From positions 4,228,001-4,292,000 of the forward strand of contig NZ_WSRO01000002.1 in NCBI RefSeq assembly GCF_009769735.1: 64,000 bases of DNA. Direction: 5' to 3'. Shown here piece after piece: positions 1-11,482 of this stretch. This DNA comes from Streptomyces sp. BA2 (GTDB lineage Bacteria > Actinomycetota > Actinomycetes > Streptomycetales > Streptomycetaceae). A program made the position numbers and the translations under genes. Each line of letters begins with the position of its first letter. Position 1 is the stretch's first letter. A model generated the notes under the pieces. It did no database searches. It had not been told where the DNA came from and saw nothing but the letters and a program-made list of their open reading frames with translations.

Positions 1-2
1 TC

Positions 3-1901
3 GACTATCCACGCCTCGGCAGGCGCGGCCTCCGGCGGTGGATTCCCTCCTGGCGGCAGTGGCTCGGCTCCCTCGGCCTCGTTCTCTTCTCCCTCACCTG
101 CCTCTTCGCCCTCGTGTACGCCTCCGTCGACATCCCCGACGAGAACGCGGCCGCCCAGCGCGAGGCCAACGTCTACTACTGGGCCGACGGCACCCAGATG
201 GTGAGCACCGGTGACGTGAACCGGCAGAACGTACGGCTCTCGGAGATTCCCGACGCCGTCGAGAACGCCGTCATCGCCGCCGAGAACGACACCTTCTACA
301 GCGACTCCGGTGTCTCGCCGAAAGGGCTGGCCCGCGCCGCCGTCAACATGGTCCGTGGCCAGGAGACCCAGGGCGGGTCCACCATCACCCAGCAGTACGT
401 GAAGAACACCTACCTCTCCCAGGACCAGACGGTGACCCGGAAGGTCAAGGAGTTCGTCATCGCGCTGAAGGTGGACCGGAAGAAGAGCAAGCGCGAGATC
501 CTCCAGGGGTACCTCAACACCAGTTGGTTCGGGCGCGGCGCCTATGGCATCGAAGCCGCCGCTCATGCCTACTACGGCATCCCGGCACGGCAGTTGAACC
601 CCAGTCAGGGAGCCGCTCTCGCCGCCCTGTTGAAGGGCGCCGAGCAGTACGACCCCTCCGTCAGTGCCGTGAACCACCGTCGTTCCGAGGCCCGTTGGAA
701 GTGGATCCTTGATCGACAGGTCAAGGCCGGGCTCATGAAGCCCGAAGTGCGCGGGAAGTTCACCACCTACCCCGAGCCTCACAAGGAGTCCCGGACCACC
801 AGCCTCGGCGGGCAGACCGGCTACCTCGTCGACGTCGCGAACAAGTACATCAAGCAGCACACCTCCCTCACCGACAAGGACCTCGCGCGCGGCGGCTACA
901 AAATCCACACCACCTTCGAGAAGGACAAGGTGCGGCGGCTGAAGGGCGCTGTCGAACGTGTCCTCGACCGCGACATCGATCCGAAGAAGCGCCAAGCCGA
1001 CAAGGGCGTGCAGGTGGGCGCCGCCTCCGTGCGTCCGGCCGACGGCGCCATCGTCGCCCTGTACGGAGGGGCCGACGCCACCAAGCACTTCACCAACAAC
1101 GCCGACACCTCCGGCGTCCCCGTCGGGTCCGCTTTCAAGCCCTTCGTCCTTGCGTCAGCCCTGGAGAACGGCCTTCGTATGCCGGCCGGGCGCGGCACCC
1201 GGTGGCAGTCCGCCTCAGCCGGGAGCTTCTACGGCGACGACGGCCTCCTGCTGGAATCGTCCGCGCCCACCATCGCCGGCCCCACCAAGGGCAGCCCCAC
1301 CACCGGGCCTGACGCCACTCACCCCACCCTCCGCCAAGCCCTGGCCAAGGGCGGCAACGCCACCTACGTACGTCTCGGCAAGGACGTCGGGTGGGAGCGG
1401 GTGCGGCGCACCGCCGTCGCCGCCGGGCTGCTCGAAGGCAGCATGGCGCGCCTGGAGCGGACCTTTCCCATCGGTACGTCGACCCCCAGCGCGATCCGCA
1501 TGGCCGGCGCCTACAGCACGTTCGTCAACCGCGGCCTGCGGCACGACCCGTACTCGGTGACCAAGGTCGTCAAGAACGACGAGACCGTCGACGGTCTTGC
1601 GCGCCCCGGCGCGCGGCGCGCGCTGGATCCGGATGTGGCCGACGAGGCCGCCGAGGCGATGCGCGGCGTCGGCGCGTCATCCGTCGGCCGTCCTGTCGTC
1701 GCCGGCCGCACCGGCGACCAGGACCGCCTCCGTTCGGCCTGGTTCACCGCCACCACCGGGCAGTTGTCGACCGCCGTGACGATGTTCCGGACCAGTCCGG
1801 GCGAGCCGCAGCTCCTTCCCATGTCGGGGGTGGGCGGGGCGAAATCGCAGCACGGGAATGTCTTTCCGGTGCGGATCTGGCGGGATTACGTGAAGGGGTG
1901 A
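3..1901 (+). CDS. Class A penicillin-binding protein (transglycosylase/transpeptidase), 5' partial
   Basis: The reading frame is open to the window edge, so the true start lies upstream. A membrane helix is encoded at about 57-119 (WLGSLGLVLFSLTCLFALVYA), after an arginine-rich cytoplasmic stretch. Counting from the GTG at 114, residues 50-170 hold a complete GT51 glycosyltransferase domain (ENDTFY, GGSTITQQYVKN, KREILQGYLN, GRGAYGIEAAA). This domain polymerises lipid II outside the membrane. Residues 300-560 are the transpeptidase domain with the SxxK motif S339-A-F-K342. The second motif reads G413-G-N instead of SxN, and the third reads R532-T-G-D instead of KTG. Transglycosylase activity looks intact, while cross-linking activity is doubtful. 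It is the first gene of the window and no partner is visible. Confidence 0.9.
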   Translation, partial: DYPRLGRRGLRRWIPSWRQWLGSLGLVLFSLTCLFALVYASVDIPDENAAAQREANVYYWADGTQMVSTGDVNRQNVRLSEIPDAVENAVIAAENDTFYSDSGVSPKGLARAAVNMVRGQETQGGSTITQQYVKNTYLSQDQTVTRKVKEFVIALKVDRKKSKREILQGYLNTSWFGRGAYGIEAAAHAYYGIPARQLNPSQGAALAALLKGAEQYDPSVSAVNHRRSEARWKWILDRQVKAGLMKPEVRGKFTTYPEPHKESRTTSLGGQTGYLVDVANKYIKQHTSLTDKDLARGGYKIHTTFEKDKVRRLKGAVERVLDRDIDPKKRQADKGVQVGAASVRPADGAIVALYGGADATKHFTNNADTSGVPVGSAFKPFVLASALENGLRMPAGRGTRWQSASAGSFYGDDGLLLESSAPTIAGPTKGSPTTGPDATHPTLRQALAKGGNATYVRLGKDVGWERVRRTAVAAGLLEGSMARLERTFPIGTSTPSAIRMAGAYSTFVNRGLRHDPYSVTKVVKNDETVDGLARPGARRALDPDVADEAAEAMRGVGASSVGRPVVAGRTGDQDRLRSAWFTATTGQLSTAVTMFRTSPGEPQLLPMSGVGGAKSQHGNVFPVRIWRDYVKG

Positions 1902-1923
1902 GCGTTCACGGTGTTCGCGGCAG

Positions 1924-1972
1924 CTCATCCTTGGGGCTCACCCTTGGGCTCATCCTTGGGGCCCTTCCCCAA
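1924..1972 (+). terminator. Short tandem repeats and hairpin after the PBP gene
   Basis: Three 12-13 bp copies of CTCAYCCTTGGG(G) lie at 1924-1961. The last copy forms a hairpin TTGGGG / CCCCAA (1956-1972, 5-nt loop). No T-tract follows, so it is at best a weak terminator for the PBP gene. Confidence 0.35.
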
Positions 1973-2000
1973 CCCCCCTACAGGCTGCCATCGTTCCGAT

Positions 2001-2612
2001 ATGTATCCCTATGGCCCACCTCCCGGGCCCCCGCCCCGCATAGACGCGAGGCAACTGCGGCCCCGACGGCGGTGGTTCGTCCTCGCGGCGGTGATCGCGG
2101 CGGTCTGCGTGGGCGTCGGCATCGTGAGCTTCGTACTGACCCTGACCTCGACGGTGGACTCCGTCGACGACGGCAAGGCCTTCACGAGCGGGCAGTCCGT
2201 CTCGGTGCGGATCGGTCCCGATGACGACGCCGCCATCTACGTACGCAGCCCCTTCGTCGCCCGCGCGCACTGCAAGATCGTCTCCGGCCCCTCCGACTCG
2301 CAACCGCGCGTGACCACACCCGAAAGCACCTTCACCGTCACCAAGGGCAGCGGCGAGTGGGAGCGGGCGTTCGTGCTCAAGACGGACACAGACGCGGACT
2401 ACCGCGTGACGTGCGACGACCCGCGCGGCGCCCTCACCTTCGCCCCCGGCGACGACGCCGACCTCGCGTCCTTCGTCGGCGGCATCGTCGTGACCGTCGT
2501 CGTACCGCTCCTCGGCCTCCTCGCGGGCTCCGGCATCGCGATCATCGTCGGGGTACGGCGCGGCAGGCACCGCCGGTGGCTGGAGGCGCAGGCGTACTAC
2601 GGCCGTCGTTGA
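2001..2612 (+). CDS. Two-helix membrane protein of unknown function
   Basis: The product is 203 residues from the ATG at 2001. An upstream in-frame GTG at 1911 would add 30 residues read through the repeat region and is less likely. The order is a short proline-rich N-terminus (MYPYGPPPGPPPR), a basic stretch, a membrane helix (about residues 20-42), an outside domain of about 110 residues containing two cysteines, and a second helix (about 155-185) ending in RRGRHRR. I do not recognise the family. The bitopic, hairpin-like topology and proline-rich tail are common in Streptomyces small membrane proteins. It lies 100 bp after the PBP gene and 69 bp before a MerR gene, all on the same strand. 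Confidence 0.65.
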   Translation: MYPYGPPPGPPPRIDARQLRPRRRWFVLAAVIAAVCVGVGIVSFVLTLTSTVDSVDDGKAFTSGQSVSVRIGPDDDAAIYVRSPFVARAHCKIVSGPSDSQPRVTTPESTFTVTKGSGEWERAFVLKTDTDADYRVTCDDPRGALTFAPGDDADLASFVGGIVVTVVVPLLGLLAGSGIAIIVGVRRGRHRRWLEAQAYYGRR

Positions 2613-2681
2613 CCTTCCCCCTGGGGCAGAGCCCATCGTCTGCGTGCCGGGCCACGGGGTCCGGTGACGGAGGATGCCCCC

Positions 2682-3578
2682 ATGGACATGGACGTGCACG
2701 CACCGCGGGACGACCAGGCAAGCGGTGAACCGCTGCTCACCATCGGCGAATTCGCGGCCCGCGCACGGCTCTCGCCCAAGGCACTGCGCCTGTACGACCG
2801 CCTCGGACTGCTGACGCCCGCGTACGTCGACGAGTCCACCGGCTACCGCCACTACCGCGCGGCGCAGGTGGAACACGCCCGCACCGTCGTCCTGCTGCGC
2901 CGACTCGGCATGCCGCTCGCGGACATCACCGCGACGGTACGGCTCGACGGCGAGCGGGCGGGGCGGGCGGTCGCCGCGTACTGGGCGGACGTCGAGGAGC
3001 GGCACGCGGAGCAGCGCACGCTCGTGGGGTACCTCCGTGGACGACTGTCCGGAAGAGGTTCCGAGATGTACCAGAAGGATTTCGAGATCAAGACCGTCGA
3101 CGTGCCCGAGCAGTACGTCATCTGCGAGAGCAGGCACCTGCTCTCCGAGGAGCTGCCGGTCTGGATCGACGCGTCGACGCGTCGCCTGGAGGAGGCCGCC
3201 GAGAGCGAGTGCGGCGGCGTGGCGGGTTCGCCGTTCGTCGTCTACCACGCCGATGTCACCCAGGACAGCGACGGCCCCGCGGAGGCGTGTGTCCCCGTCA
3301 GGGGCGCCGCGGCCGCGCGGGCGTGGGCGGCGAAGGCGGGCCGGGAGCGGGGCACGAGCTCCCGCGTGGAACCCGCGCACCGGATCGCCTACACCCGCAT
3401 CACCAAGGCCCAGGTCTCCTATCCGCAGATCCTCGGCGCGTTCGAGGCGGTGGAGGCGTGGGTGGCCCGCGAAGGCCTGAAGGTCACGGGAGCGTGCCGC
3501 GAGATCTACTTCGTGGAGTGGGAGTCGGCCGGTCCCGAGGACCAGGTGTGCGACGTGGCGTTCCCGGTGGGCGAGTGA
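2682..3578 (+). CDS. MerR-family regulator with GyrI-like effector-binding domain
   Basis: The product is 298 residues. The ATG at 2682 is chosen because GGAGG at 2669-2673 sits 8 bases upstream; a GTG at 2664 overlaps that site. Residues about 18-85 form the MerR winged helix (LTIGEFAARARLSPKALRLYDRLGLLTPAYVD, then the TGYRHY wing and a recognition stretch). A dimerisation helix leads into a C-terminal GyrI/AraC-type effector-binding domain (from MYQKDFEIKTVDVPEQYV to the end). Such proteins sense amphipathic or drug-like ligands and usually activate efflux genes. No divergent target gene is present, so its regulon cannot be read from the context. Confidence 0.85.
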   Translation: MDMDVHAPRDDQASGEPLLTIGEFAARARLSPKALRLYDRLGLLTPAYVDESTGYRHYRAAQVEHARTVVLLRRLGMPLADITATVRLDGERAGRAVAAYWADVEERHAEQRTLVGYLRGRLSGRGSEMYQKDFEIKTVDVPEQYVICESRHLLSEELPVWIDASTRRLEEAAESECGGVAGSPFVVYHADVTQDSDGPAEACVPVRGAAAARAWAAKAGRERGTSSRVEPAHRIAYTRITKAQVSYPQILGAFEAVEAWVAREGLKVTGACREIYFVEWESAGPEDQVCDVAFPVGE

Positions 3579-3599
3579 ACCCCTAGGACCCTAAGGGCC

Positions 3600-5462
3600 C
3601 TAGCGGACGCTCTCCCGCAGCTCCTCGGGACATGCCGTGCCGCGCGGCAGCTGGTAGGGGGCGCCGAGGTGGTAGACACCGGGGCCGGGCGCGAGAAGCT
3701 CGGTCCACTTGTCGCCCTCGGCGTCCTCCTCGGCCTCCATCAGGCAGCCGTTGACGTTGTCGAACTGCTTGGGGCGGTCCTCATCAGTCTCCCGCAGCCG
3801 CTTGGACTCCTCGGTCTCCTTCGGCCCCTCGACGCCCTTGCCGTCGGCGTCGACCAGGCCGAGCCACGGCGAGTACGGGACGCGGATCAGGACGCGGCCC
3901 GCCTCCTTCACCTCGATCGTCATGCCGCCCGCCTCGGCGCGGTCGACCACCGCGGGCGGGTCGGCGAGCGGGGTCGGGTCGGTGACCTCGTACAACTGCC
4001 AGTTGGAGTCCACCCACACCTGCTTCAGATACGGCAGGCCCCTCTCGACCAGTGCGGCCTCGCGCTTGCCGCCGTCACCGTCGGGCTCGCCGTTGGGCAG
4101 CACGACGTAATGCACGGACCAGCGCTGGAGCCACTCGTGGTAGTTCGCGGAGTTCAGGGTGTCGTCGTAGAAGAGGGGGTTGCGTTTCATGTCCGCCTGC
4201 CGGTTCCAGCCGCGGGCGAGGTTCACGTACGGCGAGAGCGCGGACGCCTCGCGGTGGCTGCGCGCGGGGACGACCTCGACGCGGCCCTTCTCGGCGCCGA
4301 CCTCCTGCAGTTCGTTGACGAGCGGCGCGAGCTCACGCGTCCACGAGGCCTGGGGCGTCGTGTGGATTATGTCGTCGACCGCCTTGAACCCGACCCAGCC
4401 GGTGAAGGCGACGAACGCCATGACGATCGTGTACCACTTGCGGGACTTCTTCACCGTGAACGGCAGCGCGGCAAGCAGCGCGACGCCCCCGAAGGACATC
4501 GCGAGGCGGGAGATGTTGGAGCCGATCTGCGAGCTGATCAGCCAGACGCCGAGTACGAAGGCCGCGTACACGGCGGTGGTGATCCGCACGGTCTTCCACT
4601 GCTTCGGTACGAGGAAGAAGACGAGGCCTGAGCAGATCAGGGGCAGCGACGCGGACCCGAAGGACATCGGCTGCGTGCCGGAGAACGGGAAGAGCCACGC
4701 GGAGAGGCCCACGACGACGGCGGGCGCGAGCCCGAGCGCGTACGCCCCGGGGTAGCGCTTGCTGAGGAACAGCGCGACGGCGACAAGACCCACGAAGAGT
4801 CCGGCCACCGGGCTGCCCATGGTCGCGAGCGCGGCGAACGGCGCGGCGACCAGCGCCTTCGCCCACCGCTTGTAGCGCCAGCGGTAGGGCCAGCAGAAGA
4901 CGGCCGCGACGGCCATCAGCGCGAACATCTGGCCGAGTCCGTACGTCACGCGACCCGACACCGCGTTGCAGAACAGCGCGAAGACACCCGCGAACGCGGG
5001 CCACAGCGGCTGCTTCACCGCGCGGCTGCGGATCAGGATCATCGTGAGGAGCGCGGCGGAGACCGTCCCGGCGATCATCATCGTGGTCCGGACGCCGAGC
5101 ACCGACATCAGATACGGCGAGACGACGCTGTACGACACCGGGTGCATCCCGCCGTACCAGGCGAGGTTGTACGCGGAGTCGGGGTGCCGTCCGACGAACT
5201 CGGCCCAGGCGTCCTGGGCGGCGAGGTCACCGCCGCTGTTGGCGAAGGTGAAGAACCACAGGACGTGCAGGACCGCGGCGGTGGCGGTCGTGATGGTCAC
5301 GGGGTGGTTCAGGAACAGCTTCCACCGGGTGGGCCGTTCGGGTGCCACGGGCTCGCCGCGGCGCTGGGCGGGCAGCTGTATTCGCGCGCCGGTGCGGGTG
5401 CCGCCACCGGTGCCGGGCTCAGGATCGGCGTCGTCGGCTCGCGTCGGCTCCGCTGTGGCCAC
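3600..5462 (-). CDS. Polytopic membrane protein, GT-C/MFS-like, unknown function
   Basis: The product is 620 residues, with a hydrophilic N-terminal 45 residues followed by about 12 hydrophobic segments in the first 380 residues (for example FLNHPVTITTATAAVLHVLWFF and TIVMAFVAFTGWVGF). The C-terminal 240 residues form a soluble, probably extracytoplasmic domain. An early outside loop with an aspartate (GGDLAAQDAWAEFV) and a large C-terminal domain resemble the lipid-linked GT-C glycosyltransferase plan, but I see no diagnostic motif. Automatic annotation often labels similar proteins MFS transporter. Its end is 21 bp from the convergent MerR gene. The start region holds no strong ribosome site. 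Confidence 0.6.
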   Translation of the reverse strand: MATAEPTRADDADPEPGTGGGTRTGARIQLPAQRRGEPVAPERPTRWKLFLNHPVTITTATAAVLHVLWFFTFANSGGDLAAQDAWAEFVGRHPDSAYNLAWYGGMHPVSYSVVSPYLMSVLGVRTTMMIAGTVSAALLTMILIRSRAVKQPLWPAFAGVFALFCNAVSGRVTYGLGQMFALMAVAAVFCWPYRWRYKRWAKALVAAPFAALATMGSPVAGLFVGLVAVALFLSKRYPGAYALGLAPAVVVGLSAWLFPFSGTQPMSFGSASLPLICSGLVFFLVPKQWKTVRITTAVYAAFVLGVWLISSQIGSNISRLAMSFGGVALLAALPFTVKKSRKWYTIVMAFVAFTGWVGFKAVDDIIHTTPQASWTRELAPLVNELQEVGAEKGRVEVVPARSHREASALSPYVNLARGWNRQADMKRNPLFYDDTLNSANYHEWLQRWSVHYVVLPNGEPDGDGGKREAALVERGLPYLKQVWVDSNWQLYEVTDPTPLADPPAVVDRAEAGGMTIEVKEAGRVLIRVPYSPWLGLVDADGKGVEGPKETEESKRLRETDEDRPKQFDNVNGCLMEAEEDAEGDKWTELLAPGPGVYHLGAPYQLPRGTACPEELRESVR

Positions 5463-5620
5463 TTACGGCACTCCCCGTGTCGTTCTTGTCCGTCCGGGGG
5501 CCGCGCCAGGGGGTCCGTCCCGGAACACCCCGTCGCTCAGCCCCGGCGTACTGCTCCCCGAACTTGTGACGCTAGCACGCACGACGCACAGGGGCCCGGG
5601 GACGGTGGCTCCCTGCGCGG

Positions 5621-5690
5621 GGGTTCGGCCGAGTCCGGCTGAGTTCGGCTGAGGTGGGCTCAGTTCGGCTCAGTTCGGCTGAGGTCGGCC
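5621..5690. repeat. Seven 10-bp tandem repeats
   Basis: Seven consecutive 10-mers of consensus GAGTTCGGCT (variants GAGTCCGGCT, CAGTTCGGCT, GAGGTGGGCT, GAGGTCGGCC) lie 160-230 bp upstream of the membrane-protein start at 5462. They are next to the carboxypeptidase terminator hairpin. The period is close to one helical turn. Confidence 0.8.
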
Positions 5691-5695
5691 AATGC

Positions 5696-5735
5696 GCGGG
5701 CATGGGCGGCGGCTTGCGCCTCCGCCCATGCCCGC
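5696..5735 (-). terminator. Hairpin terminator after the D-Ala-D-Ala carboxypeptidase gene
   Basis: There are perfect 14-bp arms (GCGGGCATGGGCGG at 5696-5709 and its complement at 5722-5735) with a 12-nt loop. The hairpin lies 28 bp past the stop of the gene ending at 5764. There is no U-tract, as is usual in Streptomyces. Confidence 0.7.
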
Positions 5736-5763
5736 TCCCCCTGTGCGTTGCGTTGTACATGCC

Positions 5764-8751
<2,988 letters not shown>

Positions 8752-8950
8752 GCCGCTCGCGTTGCCGTTGCGCCAAAAACACGGTCGGACCCGCTGTCCG
8801 AACCATGTACCAGTGTCCTGTGTGAGGGCTTAACCCCCGTGGTAGACGAGAACGACATACCTACTGGTTCCCGTACTTACCGGTCACGCACTCTCGACAG
8901 ACCAATGTGAGAGGGGTCACCCTGTCATTCATCCACGCGGGGAGGCATGG

Positions 8951-9733
8951 ATGGGCAGGAGCCGCAGAACAATTCCGGAGGAGCTTCTGCTGCTCGCTTT
9001 GGACCCGGCCACGGGTACCACAGCGCAGCCGCAGTCGCTCGACCTCGGTCTGGCCGGAGCACAGCTAGTGGAGCTGGCGCTGGCCGGACGGATAGCCCCA
9101 GACGGGGATCGTATCGCCGTGGTGATGCCACGGCCGACCGGAGATCCGACTCTGGACTCCGCACTGGAACTGCTGCGCAGGCGCGGCAGCCCGGTTCGGG
9201 CGGTCCACTGGATTGGCGGGCCCCGACTGGGGCTGCGCCAGATCTACCTCGCGCACCTGGAGCGGTGCGGCATGGTGCATGCCGTGTCGGGCCAGATGTG
9301 CGGAGTGCTGCCGACGACTCGCTACCAAGCGACGGACACGGCAATCAGCCGGGACATCAGGTCCCGACTGGACAGTGCGATCCGCACCGGCGTACCGCCG
9401 GACCCGCGGACCGCGGCGCTCGCCGCGCTCGCTCACGCAGTGGGACTCGGCAAGCACCTCTACCCCGGCAACGAAGGGCGTTCATCGCGCTCCCGTCTCC
9501 GGGACCTGATCAGGCACGACCCGATGGGCGGCCTCGTGGCGCACGCCGTGATGGACGTCCAGAACGGTGTGGCCGCTCAGCCACGCCGCAGCCCGGCCCC
9601 AGCGGGACCGGGTGGACCAGGTGGACCAGGCGGACCAGGCGGTGGCCGACAGCCGGCCAGGACCGCGCCGGAACCCGGCGGGGTTCCGATGCAGCCACGC
9701 CGCGGATCCATGGCACGTGCCGTGGCCCATTGA
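8951..9733 (+). CDS. GPP34 (Golgi phosphoprotein 3-like) family protein
   Basis: The product is 260 residues. The ATG at 8951 follows GGAGG (8941-8945) by 5 bases. The sequence begins with the GPP34 signature MGRSRRTIPEELLLLALDP and contains LGLAGAQLVELALAGRI and a following helical domain. Eukaryotic relatives bind phosphatidylinositol-4-phosphate; the function of the actinobacterial proteins is not established. The C-terminus carries a (GPG)n tract (GPGGPGGPGGPGGGR) encoded by short GGACCAGGT/C repeats. It is divergent from the carboxypeptidase gene, with a 199-bp intergenic region that must carry both promoters. Confidence 0.85.
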   Translation: MGRSRRTIPEELLLLALDPATGTTAQPQSLDLGLAGAQLVELALAGRIAPDGDRIAVVMPRPTGDPTLDSALELLRRRGSPVRAVHWIGGPRLGLRQIYLAHLERCGMVHAVSGQMCGVLPTTRYQATDTAISRDIRSRLDSAIRTGVPPDPRTAALAALAHAVGLGKHLYPGNEGRSSRSRLRDLIRHDPMGGLVAHAVMDVQNGVAAQPRRSPAPAGPGGPGGPGGPGGGRQPARTAPEPGGVPMQPRRGSMARAVAH

Positions 9734-9773
9734 GCCAGGTCAGAGAGGTTCAGGCAGGCCAGTAAGGACTCAC

Positions 9774-9817
9774 CGCAGTACCGCAGCACCGGCAACGCAG
9801 TACCGCAATACCGGCAA
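9774..9817. repeat. Tandem 22-bp direct repeat
   Basis: Two adjacent 22-bp copies (9774-9795 and 9796-9817) start CGCAGTACCGCA and differ at two positions. A more degenerate third copy follows. They lie in the 385-bp gene-free region between the GPP34 gene and the XRE regulator. Confidence 0.8.
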
Positions 9818-9864
9818 CAGCAACGCCGCACCGCAGTCCCCCAGACCCGGTTCGGGAGCCGCTG

Positions 9865-9930
9865 GGCCGCGCGGGGCACTGGCACCGGAACGTCCGGACG
9901 ACGACACCGGTACCTCCGCCCCGCGCGGCC
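9865..9930 (+). terminator. Long inverted repeat after the GPP34 gene
   Basis: There are perfect 13-bp arms, GGCCGCGCGGGGC (9865-9877) and its complement (9918-9930), around a 40-nt loop. The loop itself contains the palindrome CGTCCGGACG (9891-9900). It is probably a terminator of the GPP34 transcript. A cruciform or regulatory role is possible. Confidence 0.55.
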
Positions 9931-9996
9931 GCACATCGCGGCGCCGCGCGGCCGGGCCGCACCCCTCACACCAGTCCTCACGTCCGTCTTCGCGTC

Positions 9997-10024
9997 GCAT
10001 TGCAATGCAAAGTGGTTCGCACTT
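9997..10024 (+). promoter_or_regulatory. Palindromes upstream of the XRE regulator
   Basis: A perfect 12-bp palindrome GCATTGCAATGC (9997-10008) is followed directly by AAGTG-GTTCG-CACTT (10010-10024), about 95 bp before the regulator start. The second matches the AGTG...CACT style of XRE/BldD operators and may be an autoregulatory site. Confidence 0.4.
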
Positions 10025-10118
10025 CACATCGGCTGTTTCCCAGCGGTGCGCGACGCGTTGGTGGCACTCTGCTCAACAGCAGACACGCAAAGTAGAGGCA
10101 GTCGGAGGTGCACGTCCC

Positions 10119-10976
10119 GTGGCGTCCAATGTCAATCCCACCGTCAGGCGACGCCGGTTGGGCCAGGAGCTCCGCAGGCTCCGCGAGCTCAAGGGCATGA
10201 CGGCCGAGGAGGTCGCCGAGCGCCTGCTGGTCTCGCAGTCGAAGATCAGCCGCCTCGAGAACGGCCGCCGTTCGATCAGCCAGCGCGATGTACGCGATCT
10301 CTGCGGGGTCTACGAGGTCGAGGACCACCGCATCGTCGACTCGCTCATGCAAATGGCCAAGGACTCCCGTCAGCAAGGCTGGTGGCACTCCTTCGGCGAC
10401 ATCCCGTACAGCGTCTACATCGGTCTGGAGACGGACGCCGCGTCCCTGCGCGTGTACGACCCGCAGGTCGTGCCCGGTCTGCTCCAGACCCGTCCGTACG
10501 CGGAGGCGCTCATCACCGGCGCGCTGCCGGAGACCACGCCGACGGACATCGAGAAGCGCGTCCAGGTCCGCGTGCGCCGGCAGGAACGAATCAGCGCCCC
10601 GGAGAATCCGCTGCGTCTGTGGACCGTCCTCGACGAGTCCGCGCTGCGCCGCGTGGTCGGCTCCCGGCATCTGATGCGCGACCAGCTGGAACACCTCGTG
10701 GAGCAGTCCCAACTGCCGCACGTGACCGTCCAGGTGATTCCCTTCGAGATGGGCGCGCACCCCGGCCTCAATGGCCAGTACGCGATTCTCGAGTTCCCGG
10801 ACGCCGCGGATTCCAGCGTGGTCTACATCGAGGGCGTCACGAGCGATCTCTATCTGGAGAAGGCGAACGACGTCCAGCAGTACAGCGTGATGTACGAGCA
10901 TCTTCGGGCACAGGCCCTGAATGTGGATCAATCACGCCAACTGATCGCAGACATCGCGAAAGAGTACGCGCGCTAA
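10119..10976 (+). CDS. XRE-family regulator with DUF5753 domain
   Basis: The product is 285 residues. The GTG at 10119 follows GGAGG (10104-10108) by 10 bases and gives MASNVNPTVRRRRLGQELRRL. Residues about 10-70 are a helix-turn-helix (MTAEEVAERLLVSQSKISRLE). The remainder is a DUF5753 ligand/partner domain with the typical LRVYDPQVVPGLLQTRPYAEA motif. These regulators pair with a small downstream DUF397 protein, present here at 11204; together they act in Streptomyces development or antibiotic control (WhiJ type). An open frame continues upstream to 9567 but crosses the repeats and is not coding. Confidence 0.9.
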   Translation: MASNVNPTVRRRRLGQELRRLRELKGMTAEEVAERLLVSQSKISRLENGRRSISQRDVRDLCGVYEVEDHRIVDSLMQMAKDSRQQGWWHSFGDIPYSVYIGLETDAASLRVYDPQVVPGLLQTRPYAEALITGALPETTPTDIEKRVQVRVRRQERISAPENPLRLWTVLDESALRRVVGSRHLMRDQLEHLVEQSQLPHVTVQVIPFEMGAHPGLNGQYAILEFPDAADSSVVYIEGVTSDLYLEKANDVQQYSVMYEHLRAQALNVDQSRQLIADIAKEYAR

Positions 10977-11077
10977 GGCGTTCACCGCGTATGCGACCGC
11001 TCCGAGCGGAAGAGCGCCGCACGGTACACCTCCCCCTCGGCGAGGCGGAAGACCCCACTGGAATATGCCATCCGGTC

Positions 11078-11098
11078 GAGTGAACGCTCCCTTCACTC
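11078..11098 (+). promoter_or_regulatory. Interrupted palindrome upstream of the DUF397 gene
   Basis: GAGTGAA-N7-TTCACTC (perfect 7-bp arms) lies 105 bp before the DUF397 start. The AGTGA...TCACT arms resemble the BldD-type consensus, so it is a candidate operator for the adjacent XRE regulator or BldD. Confidence 0.5.
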
Positions 11099-11203
11099 AG
11101 CGATGTTGGCGAGTAGCGTCATTCACGCCATCAAGCAACATCTGCTGGCACAGCCGCTCTTGGCGGTGACCGCAACTCAACAACTGGGCAAACCGGAGTA
11201 ACC

Positions 11204-11401
11204 ATGGCAATTCATCAGGGCGCTACGAATACGTGGGTCAAGTCCTCGTATTCCACGGGAAACGGCGCGTGTGTCGAGGTCAAGTCCCCGATTTCAACGG
11301 CAATTTCGGTCCGGGACTCGAAGGTCACCGAGGGCCCCGTCCTCGCCTTTCCCTCCGCATCATGGCGCGCGTTCGTCTCCGAAGTCGGCCGGGAGAAGTA
11401 A
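11204..11401 (+). CDS. DUF397 small protein, partner of the XRE regulator
   Basis: The product is 65 residues and starts with ATG at 11204 after a GGAG site at about 11194-11197. It shows the whole DUF397 pattern: WVKSSYSTGNGACVEV near residue 11, then VRDSKVTEGPVLAFPSASWRAFV. DUF397 proteins are cognate partners, often antagonists, of the upstream DUF5753/XRE regulators. The 227-bp gap to the regulator contains a palindrome, which suggests it has its own promoter and that its level is controlled separately. Confidence 0.9.
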   Translation: MAIHQGATNTWVKSSYSTGNGACVEVKSPISTAISVRDSKVTEGPVLAFPSASWRAFVSEVGREK

Positions 11402-11435
11402 CGAGAGATCAACAATTGCATAAGCAGCACCGATT

Positions 11436-11480
11436 GAGCCCTCTCGACTGGCCCGCCGTCCCGGCCGAGGGGGCTCGGCC
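11436..11480 (+). terminator. Terminator after the DUF397 gene
   Basis: The hairpin GAGCCCTCTCG (11436-11446) / CGAGGGGGCTC (11466-11476) has one G-T pair and is followed by GGCCTTTT. It lies between two convergent genes and may serve both. Confidence 0.75.
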
Positions 11481-11482
11481 TT

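Noticed and set aside
9567..10976. A single frame fusing the end of the GPP34 region with the XRE regulator
   Set aside because: The upstream part crosses tandem and inverted repeats and has no domain; a GTG with GGAGG at 10119 gives a normal-length regulator.
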